From: Strigamia acuminata
Lineage: Eukaryota; Arthropoda; Chilopoda; Geophilomorpha; Linotaeniidae
Assembly (NCBI GenBank): GCA_949358305.1
Contig: OX442323.1
Location: forward strand, 8,556,001-8,620,000
Length of the DNA stretch: 64,000 bases
Direction: 5' to 3'
In this document: one piece after another, positions 43,491-53,968 of the stretch
How positions within the stretch are numbered: position 1 is the first letter of the stretch
Layout of the letters: the number at the start of each line of letters is the position of its first letter
Position numbers and translations under genes: made by a program
The notes under the pieces: generated by a model
The model's database searches: none
What the model was told of the DNA's origin: nothing
Seen by the model: only the letters and a program-made list of their open reading frames with translations

Positions 43491-44626
43491 GAAAAAGTTT
43501 AAGCACGAATTTTGCTGTGTAACAAATATATGAGAAATAAAAAGCTATAAACAAAATTGGATATTCTTTTCTCGACAACTATCAACAATTTTTTCATTCA
43601 CTCAAGCTTGGAAGGAATCAAAACTATTTCGCACAGCATAAGCAATATAAAGGGTGTCCCAAAAATAACGCAAGATTTGAATTAGCCGCCATTTGTGCAG
43701 TAAATTGTTGAAACAACAACGATTTGACAGCTGAAAGTTTAGGGTTTTATCTGCCGAAATTGGATTACATTGATGTGGCCAATATGTGGTTTCAACAAGA
43801 CAGTGCCACATGCCATATTGCCATACAACCATGGAAACAATTCAATTACTGCATGAGACATCACCGGTTTCGGTGATCAGAATTGGCCCCTTTTTCTTGC
43901 ACCGTCGCTAACAATTTACTGCACAAATGGTGGCTAATTCAAATCTTGCGTTATTTTTGGGACACCCTATATTTGTCATACATTTTAATTCAGACCACAA
44001 AATTCTGGGGAATAAGGGTGATCGTGAGACGCATCCATTTTCACATCCTCAGAAAGAAACTTTTGGTCAAGAAATTCATACTTGGGCCCAAACGGCCCAA
44101 ACAATTAATTGTGAAACCAGAAAAGAAATTTTTGGTCTAAAAATCCATACTTGGACCCAAGAAATTAATTGTGAAACAAAAAAAACCTCATTTTAGGCCA
44201 AAATTATTAATTTTTTTGTGAAAATTTGAAAATGAATTTTTTCCATGAATGAAATCAGCTGCAATCATCTGCAAAACCACTCAAGCCGACCCTGGATACG
44301 ACATTCCATCAATAAATCGACATTTATATTTTTATACACGCATATTTTTGTAAACACATACTTCAACTTTAGTTTTATCAAACATTTTTATGGATATCCT
44401 CTTTTTGTCATTCGCTCAAGGATACGGTGTACCACACAAACACAAACACAAACACAATGAACTAAATCAGCAAATTCAATCAGATTCCCACACATTGTGT
44501 AGACTATACACACTTTGTGTCCTGTTCAATATGACATCCTCCTCTTTCATACCCTTTGCTTATAATAAGCTTGCATTCATCACCACAGTCGCAATTGCTA
44601 TTCCAACACAAGCAAAACACATCAAC
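43491..44626. other. Intergenic region between U11 and U12
   Basis: It contains the U11 3' UTR (shared with U6 and U9), a mariner-derived MITE (43651-43968), AT-rich DNA and a TATAATAA box at about 44561 in front of U12. Nothing else is recognised. Confidence 0.5.
43651..43968 (+). mobile_element. Deletion derivative of a mariner-like transposon
   Basis: The inverted ends AGGGTGTCCCAAAAATAACG extend for about 60 bases on each side, with TA flanks. At about 43772-43880 a short frame encodes a W-F-Q-Q-D-x-A-T-C-H block, the second catalytic aspartate region of mariner/Tc1 transposases. All other domains are gone. Confidence 0.75.
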
Positions 44627-45982
44627 ATGGCTTCTTATTTACTTTTGGTTTTCCTGTTCGCTTTCTGCGCTGCAGAAACCATCGAAGAGGTATACAACAA
44701 TCTTCAATATTTTTGCACTTATTTAATCTAAATATTTTGCTTGCATTGCAGATTTGTTTGAAAATACACAATGTGGTTAGAGAGTGTAAGAAAGCAGAAG
44801 GCAGAGAAGGATTCAGGCTCTGTCTGCTTAAATATTACGAACTTGTAAGTAAAATAAGTAAATTCAACAAAAATGTGGGATAGACATCTGTTACATCTTA
44901 TAAACAGGAGAAACAGCAGTCTCAAGAGGACGATTTGTACAATGGATACAGGGATAGATTGGCAAACTATTTCGAAGAAGAAACAGTAAGTTGCTTTTTA
45001 AAGATATCGGGTCAGATGAAATTAATTAAATGATTAACCACACACAGAAAAAAGAACAGATACGTGCGCTGCTTGTCTCTTGCATGGGAAAAAAGGTAAT
45101 TTCTATTTATTCATTTAGTTTAAGCCAGTGGTTCTGAACCAGGGGTGTACACTAGTGGCGTGACAAGGGCGAGGCAAGCGAGCAGTTGCCTCGGATGCCA
45201 AATCTAGAGGACGCTAAAAATGAATTTTTTCCATCGCAAAATGCATTGTTTTCTGCCTCGAAATGCATTTTTTTTGCATACAAAAAAGCCCAAAAGTGCT
45301 TTTTTTTCTGAAAATGAATTTTTTCTTCATAAAATGCATTCTCTTTTCACTAAAATCCCAATTTTCTCTCAAAAATCCCAATTTTTTCTCAAAAATCCCA
45401 ATTTTTTCTCAAAAATCCCAATTCTTTCTCAAAAATCCCAATTTCTCTCAAAAATCTCAATTTTCTCTCAAAAATCTCAATTTTTTCTCAAAATCCCAAT
45501 TTTCTCTCAAAAATCCCAATTTTCTCTCAAAAATCCCAATTTTCTCTCAAAAATCCCAATTTTCTCTCAAAAATCCCAATTCTTTCTCAAAATTTCCATT
45601 TTTTCCTCAAAAATCCCAATTTTTTCTCAAAAATCCCAATTTTCTCTCAAAAATCCCAAATTTCTCTCAAAAATCCCAATTTCTCTCAAAAATCTCAATT
45701 TTCTCTAAAAAATCTCAATTTTCTCTAAAAAATCTCAATTTTCTCTCAAAAATCTCAATTTTCTCGCAAAAATCTCAATTTCTGGCGAAACAGCTTACAC
45801 TATAAATTTACATTTACACACACTAATGTCTCCTTTATTTTACAGGATGTCCTCTTTTGTGGAATTGAAAAATTGGCAAATAGCGTATGTTATTTATATT
45901 TATTTTTAAAAAAATATTTATTAATTTTTGTTTGTTTTCAAAGGTCTGTCCTGCAATAAAGAAAGATATATATTGGACTTAA
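44627..45982 (+). CDS. U12: divergent six-exon family member
   Basis: Exons: 44627-44689, 44752-44844, 44908-44985, 45048-45095, 45846-45884 and 45944-45982, all phase 0, giving 119 residues. Exon 1 is a 21-residue signal peptide. Six cysteines follow C-x9-C-x11-C-x44-C-x8-C-x8-C. The last three exons match family exons 8-10 in size (16, 13 and 12 codons) and Cys placement, so it is a distant relative with merged or lost upstream exons. U2 may be of the same branch. Intron 4 is filled by a tandem repeat (about 45340-45785). The six-cysteine layout is the nearest to odorant-binding proteins in this window, but the first two spacings do not fit the classic pattern. Confidence 0.78.
45340..45785. 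repeat. Minisatellite in intron 4 of U12
   Basis: About 25 copies of a unit of roughly 17-19 bases, AAAATCCCAATTTTCTCTC. It creates long false reading frames of Ser, Gln, Lys, Asn and Phe. Confidence 0.9.
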
Positions 45983-47243
45983 ACTTGTTCCACTCGGCAA
46001 ACTTTTCAATGTATCTTCCATGTAAAATAAAGGATTTGTTATGGGCATAAGAAAACATTAGTCTTGGTCTTGTCACCCTACCTTGTGTTGTCTCGTCTTG
46101 ATTACGAAGAGGAAAATATCTCCAACCTGTCATAATGCATCGTCCATTTCTGAAAATAAAATAATTATTAATTAATTAATTAATTAATTAATTAATTATT
46201 AAGTCTGCGTCTACTAACCAAGTTATCTTCCCCCTCGCCCCTCCAACGTACAGATCCAGCTGCAATGTTATCCTACAAAAAGTAATTCAATGAAAGAAAA
46301 AGTAAATACACAGTTGAAAACACCACATACCTTAAAACGCGATTGAATAAAACAAAATTTATGGGAAAAACTTCTCCAAACGTTTAAAATTTAAACCTAA
46401 GAGGCCATCGAGAGATCTGATTGGTAAACTGCACCAAAACAAGCCGAGAAACAAATGTAACGAAACCATGTCTTCCTCATCAATTGACAAGGTAAAAATG
46501 TAGTAGAGTGCGGCGCAGAATACCGGTGGAAAACACCGTGTGGAAGCGCGGAAACACAATACACAATACGGCGTCGTCTCTGCACGAGACGAACGATTCG
46601 GCTACGTACGAGCGCGTACGAGACGGAAAACCAACCGGATACACGCTCAAACACTTATAAAACGTGTTGAGCAAGTAAAGCAAACATTTAAAATAATAAA
46701 AAGATTTAATAAAACGAAAATGCTTACATAAATGTCCATTTGAATGCAAAGAAACACAAGGCAGCACCTGCCGATGGTGGCTGCCATCTTGGATCACAGA
46801 AAAAGCAAGATACCATGACACCTAGTGTCGAAATATAATACTGCGAAATAAACACCTTAAAAATCGATTAAAATTTTTAATTTTTACTATTATTAACTTC
46901 ACTTATTCCACGGAACAACTACAGCTAACCCTAACCGAACAAAAAATCCACACAACCCGCGAAATAACCACGACACCTAAAAAATCGATTAAGCATTTAA
47001 TTTTTATTAAGTTTAGTTACAGAAATTGAAAGAAGACAAAAACAAAATAAAAATGAAAGCATTTTGATCAAATGATTGCATTGTATGATACAAATACAAC
47101 AGTTTCTCTAACAAATTACAGAATAATTTAAAATAAACAACAAAAACAAAATGAAAATGAAAGCATTCTGCAAATTGGAAATGTTTTCTTCCTCGCCTTC
47201 CCCTTCACCTTCCCCCGCACTAACAAGATCCATTTTCTGCGCT
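45983..47243. other. Intergenic region with duplicated pieces
   Basis: It contains a TTAA microsatellite (46163-46200), a segment (46201-46428) that recurs at 49882-50130, and a copy of the RABL3 first exon (46429-46499). No complete gene is supported. Confidence 0.55.
46429..46499 (+). pseudogene. Copy of the RABL3 5' end
   Basis: About 70 bases match 53037-53107 (5' UTR, ATG and the first nine codons of RABL3) with a few substitutions. The frame meets stops soon after (TAGTAG), and the P-loop exon is absent. It is a truncated duplicate of the start of the gene 6.6 kb downstream. Confidence 0.75.
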
Positions 47244-48853
47244 TTATTCATCGACTTGAGAGCTTGAGAGCAACTCTTCCTCTTGCTCCGACGCCTCTTC
47301 GGACCCGCTCTCGGCTTTCGACCTGAAGCGCACGTCCGGCGACGGCGACGACGACGCCTGTCGGCCGCGTTTTTCCTGCCTTTCATCACCCCTTTTCTTG
47401 AAATGTCGAGCTGGTGAACTCCGCTCCTTCCTCACTTGAGCTGAGAAAGAAATGGTTGCAATTAGAATCAAATACAAGGTGGAATTTTAAAAATAATAAC
47501 CAAATCTCGCACCAGGCGACTTGGAGCGTCTCCGTTCCGCAAATGGACTTCTCCTCTTCTGGAAATTGGGATTTCCCTTTTTGTACCTGTCGTCATCGTT
47601 GGGCGACTTTCCTTTGTCGGGCGACACCGATTTCTGGCCACCTTTCCTCATCATTCTAGAATACAAAAATCAATTAAAATCCAATTTTTCACCAAAATTT
47701 TCAATAAAAATCCAATTTTTCACCAAAATTTTCAATAAAAATCGTATTTTTGACCAAAATTTTCAATAAAAATCGTATTTTTGACCAAAATTTCAATTAA
47801 AATCGTATTTTTGACGAAAATCCTCAATAAAATTCGTATTTTTGACCAAAATCTTCAATAAAAATCGTATTTTTGACCAAAATTTCAATTAAAATCGTAT
47901 TTTTGACGAAAATCCTCAATAAAATTCGTATTTTTGACCAAAATCTTCAATAAAACTCGTATTTTTGACCAAAATTTTCAATAAAAATCCAATTTTTCAC
48001 CAAAATTTTCAATAAAAATTCAATTTTTCACCAAAATTTTCAATAAAAATCCAATTTCTCACCAAAATTTTCAATTAAAATCCAATTTTTCACCAAAATT
48101 TTCAATAAAAAGCGTATTTTTTACCAAAATTTCAATAAAATTCGTATTTTTGACCCAAAATTTTTCCGTTAAAATCAACAAAAATCGAATTCTTAATCAA
48201 ATTTTCCCATTGAAATCATCAAAAATCCAATTTTCAATCAAATTATTTAATTAAAATCCAATTTTTCCATTAAAATCAACAAAATCGAATTTTTAATCAA
48301 TCAAAACCAACAAAAACAAAACACCGACCCTTTCGCCAACGCTTTGTATTTCGGCTTGCCGCGTCGGCCGGGAGAACTCGCGCACTTCACCGGGGAATGT
48401 GAACGAGATGAGCTAGACGAACTCGAACTCGATCGTGACGATGATTTTCTTATAAAAAAAAATTATTATTTATTTAAATCACGCAATTAATGGCCGCGGC
48501 TACGGCTACTATTCAAATTATTTTTTTTACCTTCTTTGGTATTTAGGAGTTCGTCGACGTGGACTGCGCCGACTGGGCCTCCGAGGAGACGGTCTGCGGT
48601 ACGACGAACGTCGTCTCGAACTGCGAGATCTTCGTCTCGGGCTCCTGGATCGATGTCGCCGCGACCTAAACACCAAAAAGAAATCGTTTGTTTTAAAAAT
48701 TTGAATTTTCCACCACAAATTCCAATCGAACCTCGATCGCATTTTATTTCTCCTAGAAAATATTATTTCTAGATTTTCGATTTTCTTTTTAAGTTCCGCG
48801 TTCTCGGCGATAAACTCAATCATTTCTATTGATTTGCCTTCCTCAGCCGCCAT
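47244..48853 (-). CDS. RS-rich (Arg/Ser) nuclear protein, family uncertain
   Basis: Minus-strand exons: 48853-48732, 48665-48531, 48448-48329, 47655-47513 and 47440-47244, giving 238 residues with consistent phases. The N-terminus is a short helix rich in Glu and Lys, then an Arg/Ser repeat domain (about residues 40-110), a central serine run, basic patches with S-P sites, and an acidic C-terminus ending S-Q-V-D-E. This composition is typical of splicing-related SR-like proteins, but there is no RRM motif and I cannot name the orthologue. Intron 3 (47656-48328) is a minisatellite. The donor of the first intron, GTTCGA, is weak and should be checked. Confidence 0.68.
47670..48175. repeat. Intronic minisatellite, copy 1
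   Basis: Tandem units of about 31 bases, AATAAAAATCGTATTTTTGA followed by CCAAAATTTTC, in the intron of the RS-rich gene. Confidence 0.88.
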
Positions 48854-48904
48854 GTTGTCACCCCTAAAAAAAAATATCAAAATTTTTATTTTTTTTATTA
48901 TTTT

Positions 48905-49321
48905 CAAATTGGGATTTCTGACCACCTTTCCTCATCATTCTAGAATACAAAAATCAATTAAAATCCAATTTTTCAAAAAAAATTGTCAATAAAAATCGTA
49001 TGTTTGACCAAAATCTTCAATAAAAATCGTATTTTTGACCAAAATCTTCAATAAAAATCGTATTTTTGACCAAAATCTTCAATAAAAATCGTATTTTTGA
49101 CCAAAATTTCAATAAAAATCGTATTTTTGACCAAAATTTCAATAAAAATCGTATTTTTAACCAAAATTTCAATAAAAATCGTATTTTTGACCAAAATCCT
49201 CAATAAAATTCGTATTTTTGACCAAAATTTCAATAAAAATCGTATTTTTAACCAAAATTTCAATAAAAATCGTATTTTTGACCAAAATCCTCAATAAAAT
49301 TCGTATTTTTGACCAAAATTT
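48905..49321. repeat. Minisatellite copy 2 with a piece of an RS-gene exon
   Basis: It starts with a duplicate of the exon-4 acceptor region of the RS-rich gene (CCTTTCCTCATCATTCTAGA), then about 10 units of the same 31-base repeat. Exon edge and repeat were thus copied together to just upstream of the gene. Confidence 0.75.
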
Positions 49322-49794
49322 TTAACCCTTGGAGGCATAAGGCTATACGGATTTAGGGACAAGCTCTTTCTTGAATAGGAAAATTTTTTTTCTATCCATT
49401 TTTTTTCGCTGAAAATTTGTGACTTTGTTTATCTGATAACAAAGTAAATGTCAAGTGAAATTTGTATTGATTCATCATTTATTTAATTAGTTATTCTTCT
49501 TGCAAAATTGGTGCCCCTTAAAACTCCAGCAAAAATTTTAAACAGGCTTTGCTGCTTTAGTTAAGAGCGCTTCAGTTAACAGCCTTTTTGCATTTACTGG
49601 TAGTGTTTAAAACCACCACCAGATGGTTCAAAGTTCATTATTATTGCATTAACACATTGTGCCCTCTATAAATTTAGTAAAGAACTACAAAAAACCTAAA
49701 CAGCGCTTCAACTAACTGACCTGAAAATTGTCCCAAAATCCGTAATGGCTTATACCAGAACGGCACATTTTACCCTTATGCCTCCAAGGGTTAA
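49322..49794. mobile_element. piggyBac-type MITE
   Basis: TTAA at 49322-49325 and 49791-49794 flank the inverted ends CCCTTGGAGGCATAAGG. The CCC start after TTAA is typical of piggyBac ends. No transposase. It split the minisatellite, which resumes for a few bases after 49794. Confidence 0.82.
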
Positions 49795-49881
49795 TAAAAA
49801 TCGAATTTTTCCGTGTTTGAAAAAGATAAAATTGAAAAATTATAAAATGGCGAACGGGCGCCATCGGGCGCCATCTCGCGC

Positions 49882-50130
49882 AAGTCTGCGTCTACTAACC
49901 AAGTTTCGTCCCCCTCGCCCCTCCAATGTATGTATCCAGCTCTAATTTTATCCTACAAAAAGAAAGAGTAAATATATAGTTAAAAACACAACATGCCTTA
50001 AAACGCGGTTGAATTAAACAAAATTTATGGGAGTACTTCGCTTTCCTTCCTCGTTTAAAACTTCTCTTAAACTTCTCTAAACGTTTAAAATTTGAACCTA
50101 AGAGGCCATCGAGAGATCTGATTGGTTAAA
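49882..50130. repeat. Duplicate of 46201-46428
   Basis: The block starting AAGTCTGCGTCTACTAACCA and ending GAGAGATCTGATTGG recurs with small indels (an extra CTTTCCTTCCTCG region here). Its function is unknown; it may be the start region of a duplicated transcript, because it is followed by a GAACCAAG|GTAAGT donor-like site at about 50224. Confidence 0.65.
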
Positions 50131-50394
50131 ACTCCACCACCGACCAATCAAATCACTCGTCTTACACCTCGTCGGTTGACATCTTGCTACAGATCTCACT
50201 CTGACGGCAACCACGCGAACCAAGGTAAGTAGAATAATAGAAGGTAAGACCAATAGGGGGTGCGCGTCGAAAAACCAGTTTCGCCATTATGCGCGCATGA
50301 TGTCATATTGTGGCCCAAGAAAGGCGCGAACAAAACAAGGCTACGTAGCGGCAAAACAATTGGTGCACTAGTGTAAGTTTTGAGTGTTTTAATT

Positions 50395-50670
50395 AATAAT
50401 GAATGTATTTATAACAACTAATAGTCTGATTAATTATAATCAGATATCTTGGGATCATTTGATGCAGTAGATTAGAAGTTTTGAGGAACATTAATCACAT
50501 TTGGTAAGTAAACAAAAAATGTAAACAAAAAATGACCAAATAAATTTGAAGTTTGTACTTATAACAACTAATAGTCTGATTAATTCTTATCAGAAATCCT
50601 GGGATCATTTGATGTATTAATTTCGAAGTTTTGAGTAACATCAATCACATTTGGTAAGTAAACAAAGCAA
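50395..50670. repeat. Two-copy tandem duplication
   Basis: About 150 bases with TATAACAACTAATAGTCTGA and CATTTGGTAAGTAAACAAA occur twice, with moderate divergence. Confidence 0.7.
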
Positions 50671-50923
50671 CTTATGAACAAAAAATAAAAACTTTTATGA
50701 TAAGAATCTCTAAAAATTGGAATTTTATCGCAAAAATCAGTAAAAAATTGGTTGAAAATTGGTAAGAATGTTGAAAATTGGTTTTGTTAAAAATATGCAC
50801 TCAAATTTCAAAAAATTAAACTTCTATTTTCAATTCCTCAAATGTAGCTATCAATTGGTCGAAAACATCGAAAACATCGATCCCTTCGAGAGGTTAAGTC
50901 ACTTTGAAGACAGGAAACAAAAT

Positions 50924-51155
50924 TAAAGAAGATACGCAGTGTGGTGCAAACTACAGAAGAAGTAAAAGACAGAAGGTAAGCTTTCAATCAATTGTAATTA
51001 GCATTGATTGTAATATGTTTATCAATATATTTTTTCTCTTCTTATAGGTTATGGAACTAAAACGGGAGTTGAAAGCTCGCCACCTACCTACATCTGGTAA
51101 AAAAGCTGAATTACAGCAAAGACTGACATCAGCTGTATTAAGTGGAAATATTTAA
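50924..51155 (+). CDS. SAP-domain gene, 3' part
   Basis: The exon at 51048-51155 encodes 35 residues with the SAP pattern (M-E-L-K-R-E-L-K-A-R, T-S-G-K-K-A-E-L, Q-R-L), a helix-turn-helix nucleic-acid-binding motif. It is preceded by a GT-AG intron and a basic exon proposed at 50924-50975. The upstream exons and start codon are not resolved; a 5' UTR exon near 50160-50224 is possible. The product would be much shorter than known SAP proteins, so this may be a gene remnant. Confidence 0.5.
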
Positions 51156-51419
51156 TTTTCTTGAAATTAAAAACATGCATTTATTATAATATATTTATTA
51201 TTATTTCTTTACTTATTTAATTATTAAATATTATTTCTAATTCTAACTATTAATTTTGCGGTGATCTCGCTTCGCAGCTTCGTCTCGGATTTTGCGCCAT
51301 TCCTTCAATCGTTTCGAATCGGGAAATGAAATAAAATGTCGGAAATGAGTATTTGAAAAAAAAAATGATTTGTAATCGATGTACCTGGATACAAGTAGCT
51401 AATTCTAAACTGAGATATA

Positions 51420-52183
51420 CAGGGTGGAACAAAAGTCTGTTCCCCCCTCAAATATTTCCTCAGCAATTGCATCTAGGCCAACTTTGATGAAGCGATCATA
51501 TAGGAAGTTGGGTGAGAGCAATCCAATGATGTCATCAAATTTGACCTTGAAGGCCATTTTCAAGGTTATTCACTTGCTAACTTCTAAACCAATCAGGTTA
51601 GAGCAAAAAAGTCAATTACAAAGTTGTAGAGCATCATCAAATTAGTACTATCCAACTTATCTTAGTCATCTTAAGTTAAATGTTTTCCTTTTCAAAAGGA
51701 GACAAATCAGAAAAAAATCAGCAAAGTGAAATTTTTTATTCTTGTGATAAAATAATTATTAGGGCATTAAAAAAAGGCAGTGGTTGTTCTTGTTTACTTG
51801 CATAATGATACACATTTGAATATGTTTATTTAAGTAATTCAGTATTTTTGTGATAGAAATTTAAGTTTTGTCACAATGGCTGGCTTTATTTCAGCTGATT
51901 TGTCTTCTTTTTAAAAGGAAAACATTTAACTTAAGATGACTAAGATAAGTTGGATAGTACTAATTTGATGATGCTCTACAACTTTGTAATTGACTTTTTT
52001 GCTCTAACCTGATTGGTTTAGAAGTTAGCAAGTGAATAACCTTGAAAATGGCCTTCAAGGTCAAATTTGATGACATCATTGGATTGCTCTCACCCAACTT
52101 CCTATACGATCGCTTCATCAAAGTTGGCCTAGATGCAATTGCTCAGGAAATATTTGAGGGGAACAGACTTTTGTTCCACCCTG
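51420..52183. mobile_element. Large foldback MITE
   Basis: Arms of about 300 bases are almost perfect inverted repeats. The ends are CAGGGTGGAACAAAAGTCTG, flanked by TA on each side. Same family as 13145-13555 and the fragment at about 15200-15310. Transcripts would form a very long hairpin. Non-coding. Confidence 0.9.
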
Positions 52184-52429
52184 TATATCTATTATTTATG
52201 GTTTTATCTACATGAATTTTGGGCCGCTAAGCTGTCATTACTTCTGACCCAAATTCTCAACATATTAGTTTTTTTTCTTCTTATTAAATAGATAAATAAA
52301 TAAATAAATAAACAAATAAATATATGTACCGTAAATGCTCCAACAGAACACCCAGCAATAGAAAACAGATTTCCTTCGCAATTTACATATTGAATTCAAT
52401 CGGTACGGTCAATTTAAAAATTAATTTTA

Positions 52430-52615
52430 GTGTTCTTGATCAATTTAGACATTTATTTTAGTGTTCTTTATCAATTTACACATTTATTTTACTGTTCTTG
52501 ATCAATTTACACATTTATTTTACTGTTCTTGATCAATTTAGATATTTATTTTAGACGTTCTGATCAATTTACACATTGAATTTAGTCGTTTTAGTCAATT
52601 TAGGCCCGCATTGTA
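52430..52615. repeat. 33-base tandem repeat
   Basis: About five units of TTCTTGATCAATTTACACAT followed by TTATTTTACTG. AT-rich, non-coding. Confidence 0.75.
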
Positions 52616-53075
52616 AAGGATACCGCGTTCAATTAGCTTCCCGTGCTCAATGAGAGCCTTTGCGGTATTAAAAATATAAATCTCTTTCCTTCAGTTTGCA
52701 AATTGAGGATAAAACTTACATTGGACGGCGTAACTCGCCTTGGTTATTGAAAAAAAGCAATAAAAAATCAATAAAACAAAAAAAAAATCATTAAAACATC
52801 AAAAAAGTCCAAAAAACATCAATAAATGTCAATTAAACATCAAAAAACTCAATAAAACTAAATTCGAATGTTTTTTGTGTTGCTGTTGTATGCTGTTGTA
52901 TGGCGTGCACGGTCTGGCGGGCCACAATATGACGTTTTAGCCAACTCGCTCTGTGATTGGCTAATTGCGAATTGATATACCCCTGACGCGAACTAATGAT
53001 ACCACACGATGTAAACATGACTACGTGTGCATAAACTTGCACCAAAACGAGCCAAGAAACAAATATAACGAAACC

Positions 53076-53968
53076 ATGTCTTCCTCATCAATCGACAAAG
53101 TAAAAATCCTAGTCGTAGGAGATTCAGGTAAGTCACGAAACATCAAACAATACAAAAATCTCATTCGTTTACTTGTTTCCGCAGGAGTTGGCAAATCATC
53201 CCTCGTTCACCTAATGTGCTACGGCGTGCACATAACAAATCCGTCGTGGACCATCGGGTGCTCCGTAGAAGTCAAAGTACAAAATCCCACGTTAAACGAT
53301 GCCGCGTATTAATTAAATAAATATTCGTACAGCTTCACGAATACAAGGAAGGGACCCCGATGGAGAAAAACTATTTCGTTGAAATGTGGGACGTGGGTGG
53401 CTCCAACAGCCACAGAAACAGTCGATCCATTTTCTACAATTTGGTGCACGGCATTCTGCTCGTGCACGATCTCACCAACCGGAAGTCTCAGCAAAACCTC
53501 CGTAAATGGCTGGCTGAAATCCTGAATAAGAAAAGCAACGGAAAATCAAAACACGAGTGAATTTTCGTCCGTCAATCGATTAAAAACGTGAAAATAATTG
53601 ATATTTACGTCGTATTTCATCTTTTTACTTACAGTTCGTACGAATACGACCCGGAACAATTCGTGGAGAGTCAAATACCGATTTTAGTGGTCGGAACCAA
53701 GCAGGATCTAGCGCAGGAAGTGCGATCTAACGTCGGGGCGGCCGTGCGCTCGTCGCCGTTCGCGGAGGAGTGCGGCGCGGACGAAATCCATTTGAATTGC
53801 CAGCAACCGAAAGCGCTCGCACCGGGCTCCAGCAATGCCGTCAAACTGAGCCGATTTCTCGACAAAGTGATCGAAAATCGCTTCCCGAGAGAGTCGCACA
53901 TGGCGGCCTCGTTTCTCGACAGACGACGCTTGTTCATCCCAAACTCAAAAACGACCCACAACGATTAG
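53076..53968 (+). CDS. RABL3, Rab-like small GTPase
   Basis: Exons: 53076-53127, 53185-53276, 53333-53556 and 53635-53968, giving 233 residues, close to the 236 of the human protein. The P-loop G-D-S-G-V-G-K-S-S is split by intron 1. The switch-II-like block is W-D-V-G-G, and the T-K-Q-D motif lies in exon 4. There is no C-terminal prenylation cysteine motif, as expected for RABL3. In animals RABL3 is a small GTPase that can form homodimers and is linked to prenylated Ras-family proteins; this is family knowledge, not shown here. It is followed by AATAAA-rich sequence. Both its 5' and 3' ends occur as duplicates nearby (46429-46499 and 54778-54925). Confidence 0.93.

Noticed and set aside
45340-45785. 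Possible CRISPR-like array
   Set aside because: Units are contiguous with no unique spacers, in an intron of a eukaryotic gene; a plain minisatellite. The same applies to 47670-48175, 48905-49321 and 63740-64000.
45220-45805. 162- and 180-codon Ser/Phe/Gln-rich plus-strand ORFs
   Set aside because: Translation of the AAAATCCCAATTTTCTCTC minisatellite inside U12 intron 4.
45921-46133. 70-codon minus-strand ORF near the U12 end
   Set aside because: It covers the last exon and 3' UTR of U12 in antisense; no family resemblance.
46480-46821. 113-codon minus-strand ORF
   Set aside because: It overlaps the duplicated RABL3 leader in antisense and has no recognised domain or splice support.
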